From Ectobacillus ponti (GTDB taxonomy: Bacteria; Bacillota; Bacilli; Bacillales; Bacillaceae_G): 64,000 bases of DNA. The translations under genes were made by a program, and so were the position numbers. Shown one piece after another: positions 15,338-23,538 of this stretch; positions within the stretch are counted from its first letter, which is position 1, and each line of letters starts with the position of its first letter. Under the pieces are notes generated by a model that saw only the letters and a list, made by a program, of their open reading frames with translations, was not told the origin of the DNA and ran no database searches. The stretch covers positions 360,834-424,833 of the forward strand of contig NZ_JANCLT010000003.1 in the NCBI RefSeq assembly GCF_024294785.1, read 5' to 3'.

Positions 15338-17110
15338 TTACTGCCGGACAACGGCCGGCAGCTGTTCCTTCGGTGCGCTGTACAGCTCGCACTGCAGCGT
15401 TTTCGGATTAAAATAGGCCAGCAGCAGGGACGGAAGCGGCCGCACCTCTTGGCCGGCCAGAAGGCTGCCGATGTCAAACGGAAGCTCCTCCAGTACAGTG
15501 TGCTTATGGATTTCCTTATCTGCGAGGCGCAGCGCGGCGAAATCTTCACCCAGCAGTGCCGGCTTCTCCAAGATTGCCGCGTAGTACGGCGCCAATGTCT
15601 CTTTTGTTAATACGTCATCCCACCAAGGCTTGCGCGGACGGTACTTGTGGTTGTGCAGGTAGTCCACCTTCATGAGCCCTTTTATGATTTCCAGCTGCGG
15701 CACCTGCTGATGCTGGAGGAACTCATACAGTCGCTTAAATAAGTCCTCAAGCTGGTGGCCGATGCGCACCCAGCCGCGCTCGTCCCAATAGGCGCCAAAC
15801 TCCTGGAAGAAATCAAAGGGTGTTGCGAAAATATGTGTGACCAGGTACTCCAGCGTGTAATCCATGCGGTGCGCGTTCCAGTATTTCTCCAGCACGTCCT
15901 CCACCTGCTTGATCCGCACAATATCATCAAAGGAAAGAATATTGTTGGACAGCATCTCATAAGGCGCATGGTCCATATAGACATAGCCGTGGTCCTTGGC
16001 CCGGATGCGCAGGCCGGTGCCGCGCAGCAGCTTAAGGAAGCCAAGCTGCAGCTCCTCCGGCCGAAGCGCGAACACATCGTTGAAGGTATTCTTAAAGGTA
16101 TCATAGTCCTCCTCCGGCAGGCCGGCAATCAAGTCCAGATGCTGGTCGATTTTACCGCCGTCCTTCACCATGGTCACGGTGCGCGTCAGCTTTTCAAAGT
16201 TTTGCTTGCGCATGACAAGCTCATTGGTCCGGTCATTCGTGGACTGCACGCCGATTTCAAAGCGGAACAGCCCCGGCGGCGCCTCCTGATTCAGGAACTC
16301 AATGACCTCAGGCCGCATAATGTCGGCTGTAATTTCAAACTGGAACACCGTGCCGGGCAAATGCTCATCAATGAGGAACCGGAACATTTCCATGGCGTAG
16401 CTGCGGCTGATGTTGAAGGTCCGGTCCACAAACTTGATGACTCTGGCGCCATTTTGCATAAGGAAGCGGATATCCTCCTTAATACGTTCCCGGTCAAAGT
16501 AACGGACACCCACTTCAATAGAAGACAGGCAGAATTGACAGCTGAACGGACAGCCGCGGCTCGTTTCAATATAGGTGATGCGTTTGCCGAGGTGCGGGAT
16601 GTCTTCCGGAAAGCGGTACGGGGACGGAATGGTCTTCAAATCCAGCTTTTCGCGCTGCGGCTTGATGACGAAGGTGCCATCCTCCTTCATAAAGGCGATG
16701 CCGTCCAATTCCTCATAATTTTGGCGGTTTTGAATCGCAAACAGCAGGTTCTTTACCGCTGCTTCTCCTTCGCCCATAATAATGAAATCAAATTCCGGCA
16801 CGCGCTGGAGCCAATATTTTGTATCATAGCTGACTTCCGGGCCGCCGGCGAAGAGGATCAGATCCGGGTTGATTTTCTTCAGCATGCTGGCGACCTGGAT
16901 GGTCTCTTCGATGTTCCAGATATAGCAGCTGAAGCCTATGACATCGGGCTTGCGCCGATGCAAGTCCGTTACGATATTCATAGCGGGGTCTTTAATCGTA
17001 TATTCCGCCATTTCCAGGTCGAACTCAGGGGCCGCATATGCCTTCAGATAGCGGATGGCCAAGTTTGTATGAATGTACTTTGCATTTAACGTACTGACGA
17101 TTGCTTTCAT
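15338..17110 (-). CDS. B12-binding domain radical SAM protein (DUF4080 type)
   Basis: A 590-residue protein. Residues about 1-140 form a cobalamin-binding-like Rossmann domain (VIGFSCYIWNIEET, LILFAGGPEVSYD). The radical SAM core follows, with CX3CX2C at Cys187, Cys191 and Cys194 in ETSRGCPFSCQFC. A C-terminal region of the DUF4080 type extends from about residue 400. Such proteins are common in Bacillus and Clostridium; substrates are unknown, with methylation or thiolation chemistry likely. The B12-binding His of the DxHxxG motif is not obvious, so cobalamin may not be bound covalently. The gene stands alone. Confidence 0.88.
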   Translation of the reverse strand: MKAIVSTLNAKYIHTNLAIRYLKAYAAPEFDLEMAEYTIKDPAMNIVTDLHRRKPDVIGFSCYIWNIEETIQVASMLKKINPDLILFAGGPEVSYDTKYWLQRVPEFDFIIMGEGEAAVKNLLFAIQNRQNYEELDGIAFMKEDGTFVIKPQREKLDLKTIPSPYRFPEDIPHLGKRITYIETSRGCPFSCQFCLSSIEVGVRYFDRERIKEDIRFLMQNGARVIKFVDRTFNISRSYAMEMFRFLIDEHLPGTVFQFEITADIMRPEVIEFLNQEAPPGLFRFEIGVQSTNDRTNELVMRKQNFEKLTRTVTMVKDGGKIDQHLDLIAGLPEEDYDTFKNTFNDVFALRPEELQLGFLKLLRGTGLRIRAKDHGYVYMDHAPYEMLSNNILSFDDIVRIKQVEDVLEKYWNAHRMDYTLEYLVTHIFATPFDFFQEFGAYWDERGWVRIGHQLEDLFKRLYEFLQHQQVPQLEIIKGLMKVDYLHNHKYRPRKPWWDDVLTKETLAPYYAAILEKPALLGEDFAALRLADKEIHKHTVLEELPFDIGSLLAGQEVRPLPSLLLAYFNPKTLQCELYSAPKEQLPAVVRQ

Positions 17111-17302
17111 CTATTCAAACCTCTGTTCTTGTTTTCTATTAGGATAGACACTTTCCTAGTATAGGCATACTTGGTGGAAAAGACAATGGAAGAAGCATTT
17201 GCCACAAAGTAAAAATGTTTCTTTTGCGCAACTTTTTGGCGCTGTGTTCATATTATACAGCAAGAGCAAAAAAGTTTTAAACAGGAAAGAAGGAGACAGG
17301 CC

Positions 17303-17419
17303 ATGAGCAATCGAATACAAGGAAAAGTAGAACTGTACGCCCATCTGCTGGAGAAGCTCCATATCATTTCGGAGCAGGAGAAGCAGCAGCTGCTGCAGCT
17401 GAATAAGTCAAGAAAATGA
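17303..17419 (+). CDS. Small hypothetical protein (38 aa)
   Basis: A 38-residue, Lys/Gln/Leu-rich, probably helical protein (MSNRIQGKVELYAHLLEKL...). AGAAGGAGA lies 7 bases before ATG 17303, a convincing ribosome site, which is the main reason to call it. The size and composition recall Fur-regulated small basic proteins, but I see no Fur box upstream. It lies between the divergent radical SAM gene and the aldolase-like gene. Confidence 0.5.
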   Translation: MSNRIQGKVELYAHLLEKLHIISEQEKQQLLQLNKSRK

Positions 17420-17476
17420 CAAATATTACAGCAGGAAATCAAATTGGAAATACATGTATAAATGCTGAGGAAGTTA

Positions 17477-17506
17477 TTGACAAAGCGACACTCCCATGGG
17501 ATAATT
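17477..17506 (+). promoter_or_regulatory. SigA-type promoter upstream of the aldolase-like gene
   Basis: TTGACA at 17477 and ATAATT at 17501 with an 18-base spacer. The leader of about 100 bases to ATG 17616 contains ATTATCAAAAAATTGATAAT (17522-17541), an inverted repeat that could be an operator or a hairpin. Confidence 0.65.
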
Positions 17507-17615
17507 CTAGTAAATTGTAAGAATTATCAAAAAATTGATAATGTGGAACGTTCATATACACGCCAACGATCTGCAGCATGAGCAGGGATACGAAATTTAC
17601 ATGGGGGTGAAACCA

Positions 17616-18245
17616 ATGTTGTTGTTTTTAAGAAAATGGAAGGAACTGCGCAATATTAAGATGGAGCTTGGGTTGCGCGATTGGTTTTACGGGACGAAAA
17701 TCAGCTTGTCAATGCGCGTCTCCAACCAGCCGCTCACCTTTCTGATCAACGTCGAGGGAAAGGATAAGGGCTTGTTCGTAGAGGATGATTTTATCGTTGT
17801 CAACGCAGCTTGCGAGCCTGTGTTCCAGGGAGATGAATTGCCTGCGTCGGAAGCACCGATGCATGCGGATATTTATAAGAAGACAAATGCGGATACAGTG
17901 CTGCAGGTGCAGACGGTTGACAGTCATTTGGTCGCAGAGCTGCATGCAGAGCATGGACAGGTGACATTTGAACAGAAGCATGTCGGGCGTGTATTTGGCC
18001 GTGAAGGCATTGAAACCATTACAGTTCCTATCGTGGAAACTGAACAAGAGCTGGTGGCATTGCTGGAGAGCGGATCCACGGCATTTACGGCAGAACGCGG
18101 GGCTGTGCTTGTCCATAACCAGGGTCTGATCGTCTGGGCGGAATCGCCGGAGGATACAAAGAAATGGCTGGAAGGCCTTGAATACTTAATGAACTATCAT
18201 GTAAAGCTCCTGATGATTAAGGGAGCGCAGAGCTCTGTGATGTGA
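17616..18245 (+). CDS. Class II aldolase/MtnB-like protein lacking zinc ligands (probable pseudoenzyme)
   Basis: A 209-residue protein that aligns along its length with MtnB (methylthioribulose-1-phosphate dehydratase) and FucA-type aldolases. The acidic catalytic position is kept (PASEAPMHADIY), but the metal-binding His-x-His of the next strand is LQVQ and the third ligand, normally NHG, is NQG. All three zinc histidines thus appear as glutamines. The phosphate-binding SGN loop is also lost (YGTKISLSM). The frame is intact and the start (ATG 17616 after GGGGGTG) and promoter are good, so this looks like a retained non-enzymatic or metal-independent derivative rather than a decayed gene. Confidence 0.75.
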   Translation: MLLFLRKWKELRNIKMELGLRDWFYGTKISLSMRVSNQPLTFLINVEGKDKGLFVEDDFIVVNAACEPVFQGDELPASEAPMHADIYKKTNADTVLQVQTVDSHLVAELHAEHGQVTFEQKHVGRVFGREGIETITVPIVETEQELVALLESGSTAFTAERGAVLVHNQGLIVWAESPEDTKKWLEGLEYLMNYHVKLLMIKGAQSSVM

Positions 18246-18397
18246 GGATCCTGAACACTCCTTGGGCGGATGCCCGGAGAGTGTTTCCCGTTCACCAAAA
18301 ATGAAATGTAAGCGTTTTAAATCGGAACTGGCCGGCATAAAGCAGCAGGCGGGCTACTATATATAGTGGCATGCTGTAACTTATGGGAGGTCTGGGG

Positions 18398-19024
18398 ATG
18401 CGGGTAAAATATCATTTTGTTCCGACACAGGACGTGGTGTGCTGCAGGGAAAGCGACACCGTTGCACATGCTTTGGAGGTTATGAATCAAAGCGGCTATC
18501 GTGCCATTCCGGTGCTGCAGGGGGATGGGCGGTCCTTTGCCGGGCTGATCTACAAGGTGGACATATTGGAGCACCTGTACGAAAAAAGCGGCAGCAGGGG
18601 GGACTTGGCGGCTCATCTTGTTGAAGACAGCCAGGCCTATGTGTTTGAGCGGGACTCCTTCTTTCGGGCCTTCTACACGATTCGCAGGCTGCCCTTCCTT
18701 GCGGTCCTGAATGACCAGCATGAGTTTGTCGGCATTTTGACCCACGCCAATGTATTTGATGTCATGGAGGATTCCTTCGGGATGAATACAGGCGGTTATA
18801 CGCTGACGATCGCCACACACGAGCATAAAGGCACGATTAAAGACCTTGGCAATGCGTTGAAGAATTACAACATTGGCGGCTTGATGACGCTCGATAACGG
18901 CGATAAATATGTCAGACGCATCATCCTGAACATTACGGACAATTTGGACGAAGCGGAGATGAAGCAGCTGATTGCCAAGCTGGAAAAGCGGGACTTCCGG
19001 GTCAGCCGGGTGGACCGCATGTAA
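18398..19024 (+). CDS. CBS domain pair protein with ACT-like tail
   Basis: A 208-residue cytoplasmic protein. Two CBS motifs cover about residues 5-130 (VAHALEVMNQSGYRAIPVL, FYTIRRLPFLAVLNDQHEFVGILT), and an ACT-like beta-alpha-beta domain follows (YTLTIATHEHKGTIKDLGNAL). The layout is like AcuB and the Listeria c-di-AMP-binding CbpA, so an adenine-nucleotide ligand is a reasonable guess but unproven. GGGAGG precedes ATG 18398. It is monocistronic, ending in a strong terminator shared with the convergent gene. Confidence 0.82.
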   Translation: MRVKYHFVPTQDVVCCRESDTVAHALEVMNQSGYRAIPVLQGDGRSFAGLIYKVDILEHLYEKSGSRGDLAAHLVEDSQAYVFERDSFFRAFYTIRRLPFLAVLNDQHEFVGILTHANVFDVMEDSFGMNTGGYTLTIATHEHKGTIKDLGNALKNYNIGGLMTLDNGDKYVRRIILNITDNLDEAEMKQLIAKLEKRDFRVSRVDRM

Positions 19025-19026
19025 GA

Positions 19027-19060
19027 AGAGAAGGGGAGCCCTCGGGGGCTCCCCTTCTCT
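19027..19060. terminator. Bidirectional terminator
   Basis: AGAGAAGGGGAGCCC and GGGCTCCCCTTCTCT form a 15-bp stem with a CGGG-type loop between convergent genes. Confidence 0.85.
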
Positions 19061-19062
19061 GT

Positions 19063-19827
19063 CTATGGCAGAAAGAAAGGCTTGGGGGCCAGCAAGTCGG
19101 AAACAAATACAATTTCGCCAGCTTCCTTCAACTGCGGAATATGGGACTGGATGACGCTGGCGGTAATTTCTCCCGGCGGCCCGACGTGGCCGATGATAAT
19201 CATGGTTTTCTCCTCCTGCATCCGCTTCAGCAGCAGAGAAGCCTGCCGCGTTACGTGGGCAGAGGTGTACACATCATCGAAGAACATTTCGTTCTCAATG
19301 ACCGGAACATCCAATTCGCGGGCGATTTTGGGCACCACGCTGTGCGGGTTTGTTTTACTGTCCAGATAGAACAACCCATACTCCTTGCACACAGAAAGCA
19401 CAATCCGCATGATGCGTTCATCTGCGGTTGCTTTAGAGCCCATATGATTATTCATGCCAATGGCATAGGGGACTTCCTTGATCGCCATTTCCACCCGTCT
19501 GCGGATTTCCTCATCGCTGAGGTCTGTTGTGATGGCATTTGGGCCAAGCCAGCTCCGTTTGCCCCGGAGCGGCTCCATCGGCATATGGATAATGACCTCA
19601 TGGCCCTTCTCATGGGCGGCTGTTGCATCCTGGCGCGAGCTTGGCAAGAACGGCATGACCGCAATTGTAAGAGGGATCGGGAGCGACAGCATATGGCCGG
19701 TGCCTTTCATGTTGTTGCCGAAGTCATCAATAATAATGGCAACCTTATGCTTTTCCACAGCGGCAGCCTGGGGGGCGGCAGCAAACAGCAAGGCGGCCAT
19801 ACAACATAGGGAAGCGAGCTTTTTCAT
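19063..19827 (-). CDS. Divergent polysaccharide deacetylase family protein, exported
   Basis: A 254-residue protein with a signal peptide (MKKLASLCCMAALLFAAAPQAAA). The mature part starts KVAIIIDDFG, and shows HEVIIHMPMEP and MNNHMGSKAT, the Asp and His motifs of the divergent (YibQ/DUF610) branch of NodB-type deacetylases. It is probably extracellular or lipid-anchored and acts on a wall or capsule polymer; the substrate is unknown. Two cysteines in the signal region (CC at residues 8-9) are not in a clear lipobox. The gene stands alone. Confidence 0.82.
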   Translation of the reverse strand: MKKLASLCCMAALLFAAAPQAAAVEKHKVAIIIDDFGNNMKGTGHMLSLPIPLTIAVMPFLPSSRQDATAAHEKGHEVIIHMPMEPLRGKRSWLGPNAITTDLSDEEIRRRVEMAIKEVPYAIGMNNHMGSKATADERIMRIVLSVCKEYGLFYLDSKTNPHSVVPKIARELDVPVIENEMFFDDVYTSAHVTRQASLLLKRMQEEKTMIIIGHVGPPGEITASVIQSHIPQLKEAGEIVFVSDLLAPKPFFLP

Positions 19828-20007
19828 GGTTTCACACCCGTTTCATAAAGTTTTACCTATAGCTATGTTGTGTCAGATCGCGGAAAATTACGCGCGAACT
19901 CCGTCGAATTATCTGATGCGTCCGTTGGCGGAACGGTCAGAAACCGCATGATTTCGCGGCGTATAGAAAAAATACAACAAAAAAAATGTCTATTATTGCG
20001 AATGTAT

Positions 20008-20062
20008 TTACAAAGATAGAATAATTTGTAATAATTCTCAAGGTGAGATTGAGAATTTGTAA
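20008..20062. promoter_or_regulatory. Interleaved inverted repeats upstream of the Spo0E-like gene
   Basis: In the 310-base gap 19828-20137 I see TTACAAA (20008) with TTTGTAA (20025), then AATTCTCA (20033) with TGAGAATT (20050), and another TTTGTAA at 20056, exactly 31 bases after the first. This looks like a multi-site operator region. No coding frame is supported in the gap, and I recognise no Spo0A or Fur consensus. Confidence 0.4.
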
Positions 20063-20137
20063 ATTCGATGGAAAATGACATAAGCACAGTTCATATAAAG
20101 CAGAGTATAGGAAGAAGGAAAAATGAGGGGGATTGAG

Positions 20138-20425
20138 ATGTTCCAGTCAAAAAGAAAGCATATGGTGGACAAGCTGTTGTTAGACATCAAACAAAAGCGG
20201 GAGGAAATGATTCAGATCGGGATGCAAAATGGACTGGCAAGCGCTGAAACAATTCAGGCCAGCCAGGAGCTCGATTTGCTGATTGTCGAATATCAAAGGT
20301 GCAAAGAGGCAACTGACCAGCCTTTCTATTCTCATGCCCTTCGCCGTTACTCTTCCTGGCGGCGCACCAGACGCTTTCTTACAAAGGCTGTGCTGGCCGT
20401 AGTTGCAGCAAGCATGATCGGGTAA
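20138..20425 (+). CDS. Spo0E-like aspartyl-phosphate phosphatase
   Basis: A 95-residue protein with the Spo0E family helix pair. The signature SQELDLLIVEY (Ser-x-x-Leu-Asp) lies around residues 46-56. Such proteins dephosphorylate Spo0A~P and so restrain sporulation. It is longer than typical members because of a basic tail with a short hydrophobic end (RRTRRFLTKAVLAVVAASMIG), which might tether it to the membrane. The start is ATG 20138 with AGGGGG upstream, rather than the earlier ATG 20123. Confidence 0.8.
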   Translation: MFQSKRKHMVDKLLLDIKQKREEMIQIGMQNGLASAETIQASQELDLLIVEYQRCKEATDQPFYSHALRRYSSWRRTRRFLTKAVLAVVAASMIG

Positions 20426-20465
20426 AGGCTTACTATGGAAGATAGTAGATACATAGCAAGAGGCA

Positions 20466-20512
20466 TTGACACTTTCCAATTGCTTCCGGTATAATATCTC
20501 TGCTTCAAGATA
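20466..20512 (+). promoter_or_regulatory. Promoter with MhqR-type operator
   Basis: TTGACA (20466-20471), an 18-base spacer and TATAAT (20490-20495). Overlapping the -10 and the start point is TATCTC...TTCAAGATA (20495-20512), an imperfect 18-bp palindrome close to the MhqR box TATCTCGAATTCGAGATA as I recall it. Autoregulation of the next gene is likely. Confidence 0.7.
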
Positions 20513-20538
20513 CTATTTGCGTAAAGGGTGAGCAGAGG

Positions 20539-20982
20539 ATGGATGCATCAAGCCAAGAAAAAGCCTTGTCGCTCAAGGTAGTTATTGCATTGTCCCGTGC
20601 ATACCGCCGTGTGATGGACATTTCCAATGAATCCGTACAGGGATACGGCTTAAACCCGACCGAGTTCGGTGTGCTGGAATTGCTGTTTCATAAAGGAGAA
20701 CAGCCGCTGCAGCAGATTGGCGAGAAAATCCTGCTGGCCAGCGGCAGCATTACGTATGTCATTGATAAGCTGGAGAAAAAACAGCTTGTTGTCCGTAAAC
20801 CGTGCCAGCGTGACCGGCGCGTGATTTTTGCCAGCCTGACAGCGTCCGGACAAGAGCTGATGGAGACCATTTTTCCGCAGCATGAAGAGCTGCTTCATAC
20901 GTCCCTGGATATGCTCAGCCAGGAAGAGAAGGAGGAGCTGCTGCAGCTTCTGAAAAAAATCAGCGGTTATTCTCAGAAGTGA
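20539..20982 (+). CDS. mhqR: MarR-family regulator, MhqR-like
   Basis: A 147-residue winged-helix repressor. The core GLNPTEFGVLELLFHKGEQPLQQIGEKILLASGSITYVIDKLE lies in residues about 38-80 and closely resembles B. subtilis MhqR, which controls quinone and electrophile detoxification genes. The wing carries CQRDRRV. One cysteine is present in the wing region. The promoter carries a matching operator, supporting autorepression. The dioxygenase and oxidoreductase genes of the B. subtilis regulon are not in this window. Confidence 0.8.
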   Translation: MDASSQEKALSLKVVIALSRAYRRVMDISNESVQGYGLNPTEFGVLELLFHKGEQPLQQIGEKILLASGSITYVIDKLEKKQLVVRKPCQRDRRVIFASLTASGQELMETIFPQHEELLHTSLDMLSQEEKEELLQLLKKISGYSQK

Positions 20983-21114
20983 GAGTTTGCGCGGACAAGC
21001 CCGGATCATATGCTTTGAGACCTGCTCAAAGCTTTTTTCTTTAGCAAGGGAAACAGGCGGAGCTTGTGGAATATATGTAGCATGTACCGATTACTTATTC
21101 GTGAGGTGAAGAAA

Positions 21115-22809
21115 ATGGCGTTTGAGAATTATGTGTATGTCCGTCCGGATATGCAGCAGCTTGAACAGCAGTTTACCGCGGCGCTCGCAGCCTTTTCTGC
21201 TGCAGCCACGCTGCAGGAGCAAGAGGAGGCAATAGCGGAAATCAACCGCATCCGCAATGGCTTTGATACGATGGCAAACGTTTGCCACATCCGCCATACC
21301 ATCAATACAAATGATGAGTTCTACAGAGATGAGCAGGACTTCTTTGATGAAAGTGCCCCGGTGCTGCAGGGGCATGTAACAAAGTACTATGAGGCGCTTG
21401 TGTCTTCCGCATTCCGAAGGGAACTGGAGGAAAAGTACGGCAAGCAGCTGTTTGCGCTGGCGGAATGCGAACTGCGTACATACTCGGATGCAGTGCTTGA
21501 GGATTTGCAGGCGGAAAATAAGCTGTCCTCACAATATACAAAGCTGCTGGCCTCCGCCAAGATTCAGTTTGAAGGCGAAGAGCGCACGCTTTCGCAGCTT
21601 GCGCCGTTCATGGAGAATCCGGACCGCGAGATGCGCCGCCGCGCCAGTGCCGCTTACTACGGCTTCCTGGCTGAGCATGAAACGGAGCTGGATGACATTT
21701 ACGGCCAGCTTGTCAAAATCCGCACAGCTATTGCGAAAAAGCTTGGCTTCCATAATTTTGTGGAGCTCGGGTATATGCGGATGTGCCGCACAGACTATAA
21801 CGCAGCCATGGTGGCGAACTTCCGCCAGCAGGTGCTTGACCATATCGTACCGATTGCGACGAAGCTGCGCCAGCGCCAGCAGCAGCGCATCGGGGTGGAA
21901 GCGCTGAAATTTTACGATGAAGGCTTTGAATATCCATCCGGCAACCCGGTGCCAAAGGGCGACCCGGAATGGATTGTGGAAAATGGCCGGAAGATGTACG
22001 CCGAGCTGTCTCCGGAAACAAATACCTTCTTCCAATTTATGCTCGATAACAATCTGATGGATCTCGTGGCGAAGAAGGGAAAGGCTGGCGGCGGGTATTG
22101 CACGTATATTGCGAACTACAAAGCGCCATATATCTTCTCCAACTTTAATGGCACCTCCGGCGACATTGATGTCCTGACACATGAGGCGGGGCATGCCTTC
22201 CAGGTATACGAAAGCCGTTCCTTCCAAATTCCGGAATATAACTGGCCGACCTACGAGGCGTGTGAAATCCACTCCATGAGCATGGAATTTTTCACTTGGC
22301 CGTGGATGGAGCATTTCTTCCAGGAAGATACGGAAAAGTACTATTTTTCACATTTAAGTTCAGCCTTGCTGTTCCTGCCGTATGGCGTGACGGTGGATGA
22401 GTTCCAGCATTTTGTATATGAACATCCGGAAGCTACGCCTGCCGAGCGCAAGCAGGCATGGCGCCGCATTGAGAAGAAGTATTTGCCTCACCGTGATTAT
22501 GAGGGCAATGCCTATCTGGAAAGCGGCGGCTTCTGGCAGCGCCAGGGCCATATCTACAATTCTCCCTTCTACTACATTGACTACACGCTGGCCCAGATTT
22601 GCGCCTTCCAATTCTGGAAGCGGTCACGCGAAGACCGTGAAGCGGCCTGGCTGGATTACGTGAACCTTTGCCGCCAGGGCGGCAGCCAATCCTTCCTGCA
22701 GCTGGTGGAAACAGCGGGGCTGCGCTCACCGTTTGCGGATGGCTGTGTGGAATCCGTTGTTGGGGAAATTGAAGCTTGGCTTAATCAAGTGGATGATTCT
22801 GATTTGTAA
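21115..22809 (+). CDS. M3-family oligoendopeptidase
   Basis: A 564-residue cytoplasmic zinc metallopeptidase. The HExxH motif is HEAGH at residues 356-360, and the third ligand region follows as YEACEIHSMSMEFF about 25 residues later. It is the shorter PepF-related type found in Bacillus. It likely degrades small peptides. The start ATG 21115 follows GAGGTGA; the frame upstream is not supported. An attenuator-like structure and the dinB-like gene come next. Confidence 0.9.
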   Translation: MAFENYVYVRPDMQQLEQQFTAALAAFSAAATLQEQEEAIAEINRIRNGFDTMANVCHIRHTINTNDEFYRDEQDFFDESAPVLQGHVTKYYEALVSSAFRRELEEKYGKQLFALAECELRTYSDAVLEDLQAENKLSSQYTKLLASAKIQFEGEERTLSQLAPFMENPDREMRRRASAAYYGFLAEHETELDDIYGQLVKIRTAIAKKLGFHNFVELGYMRMCRTDYNAAMVANFRQQVLDHIVPIATKLRQRQQQRIGVEALKFYDEGFEYPSGNPVPKGDPEWIVENGRKMYAELSPETNTFFQFMLDNNLMDLVAKKGKAGGGYCTYIANYKAPYIFSNFNGTSGDIDVLTHEAGHAFQVYESRSFQIPEYNWPTYEACEIHSMSMEFFTWPWMEHFFQEDTEKYYFSHLSSALLFLPYGVTVDEFQHFVYEHPEATPAERKQAWRRIEKKYLPHRDYEGNAYLESGGFWQRQGHIYNSPFYYIDYTLAQICAFQFWKRSREDREAAWLDYVNLCRQGGSQSFLQLVETAGLRSPFADGCVESVVGEIEAWLNQVDDSDL

Positions 22810-22845
22810 GAAAATTCTAAGAAAGTTCATAAAGGCTGAGGCTGC

Positions 22846-22946
22846 ACCGGATGATGATATGTGATAATGAAGTGAGGAACTATCATCATCCGGTCAGGCC
22901 CGGCGGCCATGACCGGGGTGCCCCTTGTAAAGGAGGCGCCCTTTTT
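22846..22946 (+). promoter_or_regulatory. Structured leader with terminator just before the dinB-like gene
   Basis: Three overlapping stem-loops occur. ACCGGATGATGATA (22846-22859) is perfectly inverted at 22881-22894. CCGGTCA (22890) pairs with TGACCGG (22910). GGGTGCCCCTT pairs with AAGGAGGCGCCC (22916-22941), followed by TTTTT. Neighbouring stems share bases, so they compete. The terminator ends 24 bases before ATG 22970 with no room for another promoter, so the downstream gene can only be expressed by read-through. TGTGATAAT at 22860-22868 could be an extended -10 inside the first palindrome. I recognise no known riboswitch class. Confidence 0.6.
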
Positions 22947-22969
22947 GAGTATAGGGGAGGGGAGCAGGG

Positions 22970-23497
22970 ATGACAGAGCGAACAACAGCGGGGCTGGCGG
23001 CAGTGCTGCAGTCCTTGGAGCATACGAGGGAGAAGCTGCTGCAGGAGGTGCAGGGGCTTTCGGATGTGCAGCTGAATTCAAAGCCGAAGCGGGAAAAGTG
23101 GAGTATTATGCAAAACCTGCATCATTTGCATTTGATTGAGCAAGCGGTTGCTGCATCCGTGGACGATGCGCTGCGGCACAGTGAGAGGGAGCAGCTGTAT
23201 GCCAAGCCGGTGGAGCGGACGCTGGACCGCACCTACAAGGTGGAGGCGCCGGAGCAGGTACGGCCAACGGAGACCATTTTGAAGGAAGAACAAATCCGCC
23301 AGATGCTGGCGCATTCCCGCGGGGAGCTGCTGAAGGTGCTGCAGCAGGTTACCGATGAAATGGAGGTCTTGGAGAAATCCTCCCGGCATCCGATATTTGG
23401 CAAGCTGAGCCTGCAGCAATGGCTGGAGTTTCTGAATCACCACGAGCAGCGGCATATTGCCCAGATTCAAGAAGCGAAGCGTGCCTTGCATTCATAG
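22970..23497 (+). CDS. DinB-like four-helix bundle protein
   Basis: A 175-residue protein of the DinB/YfiT fold. The metal ligands are probably His in NLHHLHLIE near residue 50 and the HHEQRH motif near residue 155. Such proteins are often thiol-dependent transferases using bacillithiol; the substrate here is unknown. GGGGAGGGGAGCAGGG precedes ATG 22970. The gene follows the terminator-containing leader above, suggesting attenuation control, and ends at a shared terminator. Confidence 0.82.
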   Translation: MTERTTAGLAAVLQSLEHTREKLLQEVQGLSDVQLNSKPKREKWSIMQNLHHLHLIEQAVAASVDDALRHSEREQLYAKPVERTLDRTYKVEAPEQVRPTETILKEEQIRQMLAHSRGELLKVLQQVTDEMEVLEKSSRHPIFGKLSLQQWLEFLNHHEQRHIAQIQEAKRALHS

Positions 23498-23498
23498 A

Positions 23499-23537
23499 AA
23501 AAAGCCGGTCCCGGAGAAGCTCCGGAGCCGGCTTTTA
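23499..23537. terminator. Bidirectional terminator
   Basis: AAAAAAGCCGG and CCGGCTTTT arms enclose an inner CCCGGAG/CTCCGG stem, between the dinB-like gene and the convergent swrC-like gene. Confidence 0.85.
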
Positions 23538-23538
23538 C

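Noticed and set aside
15755-17089. Long plus-strand frame (444 codons) opposite the radical SAM gene
   Set aside because: It is antisense to a protein with clear B12/SAM motifs, has no ribosome site and low-complexity His/Gln-rich residues typical of shadow frames.
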